Source: Oscillospiraceae bacterium (GTDB lineage: Bacteria > Bacillota > Clostridia > Oscillospirales > Oscillospiraceae). Taken from it: 64,000 nt of DNA. The stretch covers positions 62,787 to 126,786 of the forward strand of contig SVMD01000001.1 of the NCBI GenBank assembly GCA_015067615.1. The letters run 5' to 3'. Each line of letters opens with the position of its first letter. The stretch's first letter is position 1. Positions 57,154-64,000 of the stretch are shown here, piece by piece. A program made the translations under genes and the position numbers. A model generated the notes under the pieces. The model did not search any database and had not been told where the DNA came from. It saw nothing but the letters and a program-made list of their open reading frames with translations.

Positions 57154-59505
57154 ATGAAGTTCAGCCTCTGTAAATCTCAGTGGGAGTTTGTACCTGAATG
57201 GTTCGACGGCTTCGCTTTGGGCGAGGGCGTGGGTGAGCAGGTGCGGATCCCCCACAATGTAACCGAAATGCCCCTGCATTATTCGGACCACGAAGCCTAT
57301 CAGATGGTCTGCGGCTACCGGCATACCATCGTCATTGACGAAGCCCTCCGGGGCCAGCGGCACTTTGTCCAGTTTGACGGCGCCGCCCACATTGCCACCG
57401 TGTATGTCAATGGCGTGGAGCTGATGACCCACCGCTGCGGCTATACCGCCTTCCGGGTGGACATCACCGACCAGGTCCGCTACGGCGCTGACAATATCCT
57501 TGCCGTGAAGCTGGATACCACGGAGAATCCGGCGGTGCCCCCCTTCGGCTTCGTCATCGACTACCTGACCTACGGCGGCATCTACCGGGAGGTCTGGCTG
57601 GAGAGCAAGAATGCGCGTCACATTGCGGATATTTACCTGACCACCCCCAACCTGACCCAGCTGAACGTGCAGGTCACTGCCGTCAACGCCGAGGGCTGCA
57701 CCTTTGTGACCCAGCTGCTGGATGAAGCCGGGCGGCTGCTGCTGACCCAGAAGAATCCCGCTTCTGCCGGAGCCTTTGCCCTGATCTACCCGGAGGCAAA
57801 GCCCTGGGACCTGGATACGCCCACCCGCTACATTTGCCGGGTGAGCCTGGTGAGCCCTGAGGGGGAAGTGCTGGATGAAATGGAGGATAAATTCGGCTTC
57901 CGCACCGCGGAGTTCAAGGCCAATGAATTCCTGCTGAACGGAAAGCCGGTGTTCCTCCGGGGTCTGAACCGGCACCAGTGCTGGCCCTACATGGGCTACG
58001 CTGCCACGGAAAGCCTGCAGCGGGAGGATGCCCGGATCCTGAAGGAGGAGCTGGGCTGCGTCATTGCCCGGACCTCCCACTATCCCCAGAGCCAGCACTT
58101 TGTTGACGAGTGTGACCGTCTGGGCCTGCTGGTGTTCACGGAGATTCCCGGCTGGCAGCACATCGGCGATGAAAGCTGGAAGGAACAGGCCATCGAGAAT
58201 GTGAAGGAAATGGTGCTGCAGTACCGGAACCACCCCTCCGTGATTCTCTGGGGTGTCCGGATCAATGAAAGCCAGGACGACAACGATTTTTACATCAAGG
58301 CCAACGCCGTGGCCCATGCCTTGGATCCCAGCCGGGCCACCTCCGGTGTCCGCTTCATCAAGCAGAGCCATCTGTATGAGGATGTGTACGCCTACAACGA
58401 TTTCTCCCACACCGGAAAGAACGCCGGTGTGGAGCCCAAGAAAGCGGTCACCCCGGATGTGACCAAGGCTCTGCTGATTTCCGAGAACAACGGCCATATG
58501 TTCCCCACCAAGTCCTTCGACACCTGGGAGCGGCGGCAGGAGCATGCCCTGCGCCATGCCCGGGTCCAGAATGACGCCGCTGCCGACGGCGAGCATGTGG
58601 GCTGCATCAGCTGGTGTATGTTCGACTATGCCACTCACAAGGATTTTGGCTCCGGCGACCGGATCTGCTACCACGGCGTCATGGACGCTTTCCGGAATCC
58701 CAAGCCCGCGGCCTATCTGTATGCTGCCCAGCAGGAGAAGGAGCCGGTGCTGTTCATCACTTCCTCCATGGACATCGGCGACTATCCCGCGGGCACCATC
58801 GGGGATGTATATGTGCTGACCAACGCCGATGAGGTGGCCCTGTACAAGAACGGCGACTTCGTCACCAATCTGAATAAGGGCCAGTGGAAGGGCCTGCCCC
58901 ATGGACCCATGGTGCTGGATGACCGGGTGGGCTGTTTGCTGGAGAGCAAGGAAGGCTTCCCCAAGGAGAAGGCGAACCTGCTTCGGGGCGCCCTGAATGC
59001 CATCGGTAAGTACGGCTTGGCAGGAATCCCCAAGGCGGAAATGGCCAAGATGGGCTATGCCATGGTCAAGTATAAGCTCAGTTACAAGGATGCGGTGGCC
59101 CTGTACGGCAAGTATGTGGCCAACTGGGGTGGCGAAGCCACCGTATGGCAGCTGGAGGCGAAGAAGGACGGCCGGGTGGTAAAGACTCTGCGGGTCTGCC
59201 CCAGCGCAAAGCTCCATCTGGAGGTGACCGCCAGCGCCCGGGTCCTCCGGGAGCGGGACACCTACGACATGGCGGCGGTTCGGGTCCGGATCCTGGATGA
59301 GAACGGCAATCCTGCCCCCTATGCCCAGAACCCTGTGAAGTTTACCCTGGAAGGTCCCCTGGAGCTGGTAGGTCCGGATTTTGCAACCGCTGAGGGCGGT
59401 ATGACCGGCACCTACGTTAGGACCAATTTTCACAAGGGAGCCGCAAAGCTGACCGTGTCCAGCCCCGGACTGGAAAGCGTTACGGTGGACTTCCTGGCAG
59501 AATAA
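57154..59505 (+). CDS. Glycoside hydrolase family 2 (beta-galactosidase/beta-glucuronidase type)
   Basis: This 783-residue cytoplasmic enzyme (no signal peptide) has the usual GH2 order: a sugar-binding jelly-roll domain (1-150, FDGAAHIATVYVNG), an immunoglobulin-like domain (~158-250), the TIM barrel (~250-545) with FLLNGKPVFLRGLNRHQ, acid/base E372 in WGVRINESQ and probable nucleophile E444 in LLISENNGH, and additional C-terminal beta domains (~560-783). Specificity for galactosides, glucuronides or mannosides cannot be fixed from these motifs. Start ATG follows ACAAGGAGGAG. Monocistronic between element R9 and a strong terminator. Confidence 0.92.
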   Translation: MKFSLCKSQWEFVPEWFDGFALGEGVGEQVRIPHNVTEMPLHYSDHEAYQMVCGYRHTIVIDEALRGQRHFVQFDGAAHIATVYVNGVELMTHRCGYTAFRVDITDQVRYGADNILAVKLDTTENPAVPPFGFVIDYLTYGGIYREVWLESKNARHIADIYLTTPNLTQLNVQVTAVNAEGCTFVTQLLDEAGRLLLTQKNPASAGAFALIYPEAKPWDLDTPTRYICRVSLVSPEGEVLDEMEDKFGFRTAEFKANEFLLNGKPVFLRGLNRHQCWPYMGYAATESLQREDARILKEELGCVIARTSHYPQSQHFVDECDRLGLLVFTEIPGWQHIGDESWKEQAIENVKEMVLQYRNHPSVILWGVRINESQDDNDFYIKANAVAHALDPSRATSGVRFIKQSHLYEDVYAYNDFSHTGKNAGVEPKKAVTPDVTKALLISENNGHMFPTKSFDTWERRQEHALRHARVQNDAAADGEHVGCISWCMFDYATHKDFGSGDRICYHGVMDAFRNPKPAAYLYAAQQEKEPVLFITSSMDIGDYPAGTIGDVYVLTNADEVALYKNGDFVTNLNKGQWKGLPHGPMVLDDRVGCLLESKEGFPKEKANLLRGALNAIGKYGLAGIPKAEMAKMGYAMVKYKLSYKDAVALYGKYVANWGGEATVWQLEAKKDGRVVKTLRVCPSAKLHLEVTASARVLRERDTYDMAAVRVRILDENGNPAPYAQNPVKFTLEGPLELVGPDFATAEGGMTGTYVRTNFHKGAAKLTVSSPGLESVTVDFLAE

Positions 59506-59511
59506 CATACT

Positions 59512-59566
59512 GCGGCGGTACGGAGCCTGCTTTCCTGAGGAGCAAGCGCTGTACCGCCGCTTTTTT
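59512..59566 (+). terminator. Terminator of the GH2 gene
   Basis: GCGGCGGTAC (59512-59521) pairs with GTACCGCCGC (59551-59560) and is followed by TTTTTT. The loop is long (29 bases) and partly self-paired. Confidence 0.85.
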
Positions 59567-59572
59567 CACTAT

Positions 59573-59683
59573 TTACTCTGCGTCGTAGGCCCGCCGGTTT
59601 TCCATATGGCCGGACTGGACGATGGGTGGCTTTGGGTCGGACATTTCCCAGGGTATGGGCTTCTTTTCTTCCTGCTTTTTCAC
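59573..59683 (-). CDS. Small 36-residue hydrophilic protein (unknown)
   Basis: A short minus-strand frame starts with GTG at 59683 behind AAAAGGGGGAGAAATC, a strong ribosome binding site, and ends with TAA at 59573. The product is hydrophilic and proline/lysine-rich: VKKQEEKKPIPWEMSDPKPP opens it, and GHMENRRAYDAE closes it. There is no signal or membrane segment. It is the last frame of a leftward cluster (M3-like lipoprotein, DUF3784). I do not recognise a family. The support is the ribosome binding site and lack of an alternative explanation for the sequence, so this is a plausible but unproven gene. Confidence 0.55.
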   Translation of the reverse strand: MKKQEEKKPIPWEMSDPKPPIVQSGHMENRRAYDAE

Positions 59684-59756
59684 GATTTCTCCCCCTTTTC
59701 GCCCTTAGTTTGCGCCGATGGGAGAATTCTATGCAAAAGCTGCGCCAAACAGGGAA

Positions 59757-59787
59757 CGCCAGACTGCTTTGCAGTCTGGCGTTTTTT
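59757..59787. terminator. Terminator-like hairpin between DUF3784 and the small gene
   Basis: AACGCCAGACTGC-TTT-GCAGTCTGGCGTT with TTTTTT on the plus side and a weaker GTTCCC tail on the minus side. It probably ends the DUF3784 transcript leftwards only inefficiently; no plus-strand gene lies just upstream. Confidence 0.7.
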
Positions 59788-59805
59788 GCAGATTGTCCGG
59801 AGAAA

Positions 59806-60114
59806 TCAGAAAATACCCTTGTTGTATTTTCTCTGTACAGCGATGATGCAGCCGATGCCCAGGATTAGTCCGGCCACCAGCACCCAGAGAGCCAATTGTG
59901 CAGCTGGATCCCACAGAGCCAGACTGCCGCTGAGCAGCATGGTAATAGGAATCACCAGCATCGCTTTTCCGAAGGCTTTGCCGTAGGCTGCTTTGTCGGT
60001 GACGTTTTTCTGATGGTAATCGTGAATCAGATGGATGTTCCCCTTGTAAATGGAAAGGCTGAGTCCCAGGAAAATGGCGGCGGTTACAAACAGGATGATG
60101 GCATAGAGCAGCAT
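59806..60114 (-). CDS. DUF3784 small membrane protein
   Basis: This 102-residue protein has three hydrophobic segments: MLLYAIILFVTAAIFLGLSLSIY (1-23), AMLVIPITMLLSGSLALW (~51-68) and LALWVLVAGLILGIGCIIAV (~74-93). The polar loop between the first two contains HQKNVTDKAAYGKAFGK, a pattern seen in DUF3784 proteins, which have no known function. The start follows AAGGAGGTATCGCT. It lies 38 bases after the M3-like lipoprotein gene and is probably co-transcribed with it. Confidence 0.85.
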   Translation of the reverse strand: MLLYAIILFVTAAIFLGLSLSIYKGNIHLIHDYHQKNVTDKAAYGKAFGKAMLVIPITMLLSGSLALWDPAAQLALWVLVAGLILGIGCIIAVQRKYNKGIF

Positions 60115-60152
60115 AGCGATACCTCCTTGAAAGATAATGGGTGGATATGTTC

Positions 60153-61781
60153 TTAGCCCAGGATTTCCTCAAAGGTCCTGCGGACCCGCTGGATCCGGCC
60201 TTCGGCGAAGGGGCTTTCCAGGCCCGCGGATTCCAGGAAGGAGAGGAAATAGTATTCTTCTGTGGTCAGGTTTTCCTCGAAGCGGGCAAGACCTGTCCCG
60301 GGAGTTTCCTGCTCCAGCTGGTACAGCTCCATGGCGGCATCGTTGCTAACCACATAGCTCATAATGTACAGGGGGTTGGTATAGTAGTGGTTGATGGTCA
60401 CAAATTCCCGGGGGTCGTAGTCAAGGCTTTCAAAACCGTAGCTGTCACCAACTTCCTCGTAAAGGTCCAGCAGCGCATCCGGGCTGAGCTTGATTTTCGG
60501 GATCTCATACATCCGCATCTCAAACTCGGCGAAGGCTGCCTGCTCCACATACATGGCAAGGGAGTCGGCCATCTTCATTTTGGTCAGCTGGCCGTTGTCC
60601 GGCACATAGCACAGGCTCAGGTATTCCATGCCCTGGGAGAAAAATTCCAGCACATCCACACCGGCGTAGCTGCCGTAGGAAGCATAATCGTTGCAGAAAT
60701 GGCCGAATTCATGGGCAAAGACCAGCTGATCGTAGGTGGTCAGGCTGGGGCAGAGGAAGACAAAGGGCTCATAATAGCTGGTCAGATAGACCTCAAAGGA
60801 GGAGTTATACTTGTTTTCGCTGTAGCGGATATCGTACAGGCCGCCCCGGTCCATGACGGTGAATGCTTCCTCCACGATGCCGCCCATATTCCGGGCCATC
60901 TGCTCCACATAGGCATAGGTGTCCTGCTCCGACGCATAGGGAAAGCCATTCTCCCAGATATCGGAGCGGTTCACCCGGCAGTAAAGCTCCACCAGTTCTT
61001 CCCGGATCTCATTCAGGTAGGCCCGGGATTCTTCCACGGTGTAGTCCCGGTAGTAATAAAAGTCCGTTGCGAACCTGTTGTAGTCATCATACCCCCAGTA
61101 GGCGGCGATCTCATGGCGAAGAAGGATCAGATCCACCAGCACCTGGGCCATATCCTCATAGCAGACGGCGAAGTATTCCTCGGTGCCCTGCTCAAATTCC
61201 GCGCCCAGAGCGGCAAGCTCATAGTAGCGGCTGATCAGAGCGGACTGCTCTTCCAGCAGAGCGGTGAATTCTGCGTCCCAGTTATTCTCCCCCTGATAGG
61301 CATCAAAATAGCCCGGGCCGAAGTATTCTTCGCTTTCCAGTTCCGCAAGGCACGGGGATTTGGCCAGAGAATAATACAGCTCCTCCAGGATAGCATCTAC
61401 CCGGGGGCTGTTATCGGCGCAGAAATTATATTCCGTCTCCCAGTATTCGTCGGTCAGATCACCGCTGTAGCGGATGTCTGCCAGGGAATAATTGGTGTAG
61501 AAGGCGTCGTAGGCATCATAAACCTCGTAAACACAGTCGATGATGGCGGAAACATCCGTTCCGGCGGCGGTTTCCTTTGCGCTGGACAGAGTATCTTCCA
61601 GCTGCTCCATATCCGGGCGGACATAGACCATCTCGGAATAGGGGATCACATCCAAATCAGCTTCCCGGCCGCCCTGGGCGGCATAGAGGGCATCGGTGTA
61701 GCGGCTCAGGTCCAGACCGCAGCCTGTCAGCGGAAATGTCAGCAGAAGCAGCAGGGCAAGATATACACGGTATTTTCTCAT
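60153..61781 (-). CDS. M3-like zinc metallopeptidase lipoprotein
   Basis: This 542-residue exported lipoprotein starts at ATG 61781 behind GGAGGGAAGTTCC. The signal peptide ends in LTGC with lipidated C21. The mature protein is helical and very acidic. HEFGH (357-361) is the zinc motif, and E379 in VLEFFSQGME is the probable third ligand, the spacing of M3 oligopeptidases (thimet/PepF type). PepF proteins are normally cytosolic, so a lipid-anchored version is unusual and suggests peptide trimming at the cell surface. Followed by DUF3784 on the same strand. Confidence 0.85.
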   Translation of the reverse strand: MRKYRVYLALLLLLTFPLTGCGLDLSRYTDALYAAQGGREADLDVIPYSEMVYVRPDMEQLEDTLSSAKETAAGTDVSAIIDCVYEVYDAYDAFYTNYSLADIRYSGDLTDEYWETEYNFCADNSPRVDAILEELYYSLAKSPCLAELESEEYFGPGYFDAYQGENNWDAEFTALLEEQSALISRYYELAALGAEFEQGTEEYFAVCYEDMAQVLVDLILLRHEIAAYWGYDDYNRFATDFYYYRDYTVEESRAYLNEIREELVELYCRVNRSDIWENGFPYASEQDTYAYVEQMARNMGGIVEEAFTVMDRGGLYDIRYSENKYNSSFEVYLTSYYEPFVFLCPSLTTYDQLVFAHEFGHFCNDYASYGSYAGVDVLEFFSQGMEYLSLCYVPDNGQLTKMKMADSLAMYVEQAAFAEFEMRMYEIPKIKLSPDALLDLYEEVGDSYGFESLDYDPREFVTINHYYTNPLYIMSYVVSNDAAMELYQLEQETPGTGLARFEENLTTEEYYFLSFLESAGLESPFAEGRIQRVRRTFEEILG

Positions 61782-61849
61782 GGAACTTCCCTCCTTTTCG
61801 CCCATTTTAGCATAAAAATGCGGCAAAGGCAATGTGCTTCGGCAAAACA

Positions 61850-61879
61850 CAAAGCCCGGAACCTTTTGGTTCCGGGCTT
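61850..61879 (-). terminator. Terminator of the MarR-type gene
   Basis: AAGCCCGGAACC-TTTT-GGTTCCGGGCTT; on the minus strand it continues TGTGTTTTG. Confidence 0.88.
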
Positions 61880-61883
61880 ATAG

Positions 61884-62312
61884 TTATCTGTCTTCCATAT
61901 AGCAGCTGGCCCGTCTGCTCATTTTGCCCAGGAGCGAAGAAATCAGCTCCTTTTCCTCTTCGGTCAGGTCGGCAGTGATGCAGTTTTCCCAGCACATGAG
62001 GATATTGCTGATCTGGGGCAGGATCTGCAGCGTTTTTTCCGTGGGGTACAGCTCCATGACCCGCTTATCTGCAGCAGAGGGTTCCCGGCGCACAAAGCCG
62101 TCCTCTTCCAGAACGGCCACCTGCCGGGCTACATTGCTCTTGTTGATGCAGATGATCCGGGCCAGCTTGTCCTGGGAGATGCCGGGATTGGCGCAGATCT
62201 CCGTCAGATAGCTGGCGTGGGTGGATTTGAGGCCCAGTGGTGCCAGCTTGTCCGAGCGGTACTGAACGCCGCAGCGGGAGATTTCAAGCATATCACGAAT
62301 AATCTGGGTCAT
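61884..62312 (-). CDS. MarR-family transcriptional regulator
   Basis: This 142-residue regulator has a winged helix: LTEICANPGISQDKLARIICINKSNVARQVAVLEEDGFVRRE spans ~36-78 (recognition helix KSNVARQVAVLE), followed by the wing PSAADKRVMELYPTEKT. N- and C-terminal helices form the dimer interface. MarR proteins usually repress a nearby gene and respond to small aromatics or redox signals. The nearest neighbours are the M3-like lipoprotein downstream and the divergent ethanolamine/alcohol cluster across element R10; neither is shown as its target. Start ATG follows TGAGGAGTGATTTT. Confidence 0.92.
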   Translation of the reverse strand: MTQIIRDMLEISRCGVQYRSDKLAPLGLKSTHASYLTEICANPGISQDKLARIICINKSNVARQVAVLEEDGFVRREPSAADKRVMELYPTEKTLQILPQISNILMCWENCITADLTEEEKELISSLLGKMSRRASCYMEDR

Positions 62313-62341
62313 AAAATCACTCCTCAGGATTTGTATTAATT

Positions 62342-62370
62342 ATTTTAGCACAATTTTCCACGGATGTAAA
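62342..62370 (-). promoter_or_regulatory. Promoter of the MarR-type gene
   Basis: Minus strand TTTACA (62365-62370), 17 bp with TGC before TAAAAT (62342-62347). An AT-rich inverted sequence (TATTAATTATTTTA) overlaps the start point and may be the regulator's own site. Confidence 0.65.
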
Positions 62371-62377
62371 GGAAAAG

Positions 62378-62556
62378 AAAATTATCGTTTACGGTACAAT
62401 TTTTCGATGATATTGTAGGGGCGATCATTGATCGCCCGCGCGGTACGCACTACGAATTCGCCGAAATCCAATGCGAATTCGTACATTCCCCTGCCGGGCG
62501 CTCACTGAGCGCCCCTACATTCACGCCATTACATTGCGTCGCTAAACGATAATTTA
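62378..62556. repeat. TIR-bounded intergenic element, copy R10 (core type D, inverted)
   Basis: Ends AAAATTATCGTTTA and TAAACGATAATTTA. The core is the reverse complement of R9's: GTAGGGGCGATCATTGATCG at the left and GCGCTCACTGAGCGCCCCTA at the right, with CCGAAATCCAATGCGAATTC between. Confidence 0.92.
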
Positions 62557-62616
62557 CCGACTTCACACATATTTTTCTGTCTCTGGGGAATACTGGCTTT
62601 GAAAAGGCGGTGGATG

Positions 62617-63702
62617 ATGATGGAGACGTTCTCCTGCAAGACCAGGATTCTGTCCGGCAGCGGCAGCATCGCAGCCCTGGCGGATTTCAACCCCAGGCGG
62701 CTTTTCCTGGTGACGGACCCTTATTTTATGAAAAACGGCACTGCCCTGGATGTGGTAAAGCAGGCAAAGACCGAAAATTATGAGATTTTTGACGGCGTCA
62801 TGCCGGACCCGACGGTGGAGCTGGCGGCCCGGGGCGCCGCCCGGGTGAAGAACTTCAGACCCGATCTGCTGGTGGCTCTGGGCGGCGGCAGCGCCATGGA
62901 CTGCGCCAAGGCCATGGCCTATTTCAGCGGCGTTTCCTGTCCGGTGGCGGCCATTCCCACCACTTCCGGTTCCGGCTCCGAGGTGACGGATTTCGCCATT
63001 CTGACCTACGATGGCGTGAAGCATCCGCTGGTGGATGAAAAGCTGCGGCCGGAGCTGGCCATTCTGGACGATGCCCTTTTGCAGCAGCTGCCAAGGTCCC
63101 TGATCGCGGACACAGGCTTCGATGTGCTGGCCCATGCCCTGGAGGCCTGCGCCGGGACGAAGGGGGGCAGTATCACCGATGCCCTGGCACGGGAGTCTTT
63201 CCGGATGGCCTGTGCAGCACTGCCTAAGTCCTTTGCCGGGGACAAGTCGGTGCGGCTGGAAATGCACAAGGCAGCCTCCATGGCGGGGCTTGCCTTCAGC
63301 CAGGCGGGACTGGGGCTCTGCCATGCCCTGGCCCACGCCCTGGGAGGGGCCTTTCATGTGCCCCATGGACGGCTGAATGCGATTCTGCTCCCGGCGGTTC
63401 TGGAATGCAACGCATCCTATGCGCTGGGGAAGTACGCGGCGCTGGCAAGGGCCGCAGGCTTTTCCGTCAGTGCCGATACCATGGCGGTCCGGGCCCTGAA
63501 AAACGGCCTGATCGGGCTGCGCCGGGAGCTGGAACTGCCCCAGACCCTGGCCCAGGCGGGGGTGGACCCCAGAAAGCTCCGGGAACAGGAGCAGCAGATC
63601 ATCAACGCAGCTCTCAATGATCCCTGCTGCGAAACCAATCCGGTGAAGCCGGAGGCCCACATGGTCCGCGGAATTCTCAGTCAGGTGTCCGACCGTGGGT
63701 AA
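62617..63702 (+). CDS. Iron-dependent alcohol dehydrogenase (EutG/PduQ-like)
   Basis: This ~361-residue dehydrogenase of the iron-containing group reduces aldehyde to alcohol with NADH. Motifs: LVALGGGSAMDCAKAMA (NAD-binding), AIPTTSGSGSEVTDFAIL, DTGFDVLAHALEA (iron-ligand His) and GLCHALAHALGGAFHVPHG (further iron-ligand histidines). Its place directly before eutA and the short length suggest EutG, which removes acetaldehyde or propionaldehyde made in a microcompartment. No clear encapsulation peptide at the N-terminus. Start is uncertain: ATG at 62614, 62617 and 62620 follow AAAAGGCGGTGG. Its stop overlaps the eutA start by 8 bases. Confidence 0.88.
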   Translation: MMETFSCKTRILSGSGSIAALADFNPRRLFLVTDPYFMKNGTALDVVKQAKTENYEIFDGVMPDPTVELAARGAARVKNFRPDLLVALGGGSAMDCAKAMAYFSGVSCPVAAIPTTSGSGSEVTDFAILTYDGVKHPLVDEKLRPELAILDDALLQQLPRSLIADTGFDVLAHALEACAGTKGGSITDALARESFRMACAALPKSFAGDKSVRLEMHKAASMAGLAFSQAGLGLCHALAHALGGAFHVPHGRLNAILLPAVLECNASYALGKYAALARAAGFSVSADTMAVRALKNGLIGLRRELELPQTLAQAGVDPRKLREQEQQIINAALNDPCCETNPVKPEAHMVRGILSQVSDRG

Positions 63703-64000
63703 TGTGCTTCGCAGCGTGGGGCTGGACGTGGGGACCACCTCCACACAGCTGATCGTTTCGGAACTGACGGTGGAAAACCGGGCCGGAAGCTTCTCCGTGC
63801 CGGAAATGGCCATCGGGGACCGGAAGATCCTCTACAAAAGCCCTGTCCACTTTACGCCGCTGCTGCGGGGAGAACTGGTGGATGGGGAGAAATTGCGGAC
63901 AATGGTCGCTGCGGAATATGAGGCGGCTGGGATCAGCAGGGAGTCTGTGGATACCGGGGCCGTTATCATCACCGGGGAGACCAGCCGCCGGGAAAATGCC
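63695..64000 (+). CDS. eutA: Ethanolamine ammonia-lyase reactivating factor EutA (N-terminal part)
   Basis: The first 102 residues of an open frame that continues beyond the window. The sequence starts VGNVLRSVGLDVGTTSTQLIVSE, an actin/Hsp70-like phosphate loop, and then SFSVPEMAIGDRKILYKSPVHFTPLL, which is characteristic of EutA. EutA swaps damaged cobalamin out of ethanolamine ammonia-lyase using ATP. GTG 63695 is chosen (AGGTG upstream); GTG 63704 is possible. It overlaps the dehydrogenase stop, so the two are coupled. The rest of the eut cluster (EutB, EutC, shell proteins) is expected just beyond the right edge. Confidence 0.88.
   Translation, partial: MGNVLRSVGLDVGTTSTQLIVSELTVENRAGSFSVPEMAIGDRKILYKSPVHFTPLLRGELVDGEKLRTMVAAEYEAAGISRESVDTGAVIITGETSRRENA

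Noticed and set aside
54765-59508. Very long minus-strand frames opposite the EF-G-like and GH2 genes
   Set aside because: Both mirror strongly biased genes and show no domain; length alone is explained by lack of stop codons in the reverse frame of such genes.

Overview
The window is a 64 kb piece of a fairly GC-rich Clostridia-type (Bacillota) chromosome, most like a gut Oscillospirales/Ruminococcaceae-type commensal. The basis is: a T-box leader on thrS, Lpl-type sugar ABC transport, GPH-family symporters, a ROK kinase, queT behind a preQ1-like riboswitch, the ksgA-yabE pairing, strong AGGAGG ribosome binding sites, and the start of an ethanolamine-utilisation cluster. No rRNA, tRNA, CRISPR array, transposase or phage gene was seen.

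Layout. 1-8.5 kb is a carbohydrate locus: a LacI regulator faces an Lpl-type ABC transporter (two permeases and a binding lipoprotein), followed by a GH32 fructosidase and a GH13 enzyme resembling amylosucrase. Together they look like import and intracellular cleavage of sucrose or short fructosides. The regulator-transporter gap carries three copies of a TTTC-NN-GAAA operator. 8.5-23.3 kb holds a TetR regulator, two paralogous GPH symporters, a ymdB-yhaO-yhaN (SbcCD-like) operon, a ROK sugar kinase, an XRE-membrane sensor, an acyltransferase-like protein, a GH20 hexosaminidase, and a small coupled operon ending in an RluA-type pseudouridine synthase. 23.3-31.2 kb holds a HAD phosphatase, ksgA, the YabE-like 3D-domain protein, thrS behind a Thr T-box, a 2H phosphoesterase, a GNAT and a DUF2156 protein.

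31.5-41.2 kb is housekeeping: queT, an LtaS-like enzyme, an M18 aminopeptidase, coaE, the Sua5/TsaC protein, tpiA, pgk, trmL and a YitT protein. 41.4-54.2 kb has a polyamine potA-potB-potCD operon in which permease PotC and binding protein PotD are one polypeptide, two related envelope proteins (one with an XRE domain), an M23 peptidase, a degenerate P-type-ATPase-like membrane protein next to rlmB, and ftsH. 54.8-64 kb has an EF-G-like GTPase, a GH2 glycosidase, a 36-residue small gene, a DUF3784 protein, an M3-like lipoprotein, a MarR regulator, and the first two genes of an ethanolamine/alcohol cluster (iron alcohol dehydrogenase, eutA cut by the window edge).

The most unusual feature is a family of ten dispersed intergenic elements (60-253 bp). 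All are bounded by the same ~14-bp terminal inverted repeat (TAAATTATCGTTTA / TAAACGATAATTTA) but carry at least five unrelated palindromic cores. One pair of cores is inverted, one copy is internally deleted, and two copies overlap the stop codons of neighbouring genes. They look like non-autonomous mobile elements with exchangeable interiors. A second strong candidate is the preQ1 riboswitch-like leader of queT, whose pseudoknot strand can also act as an antiterminator.
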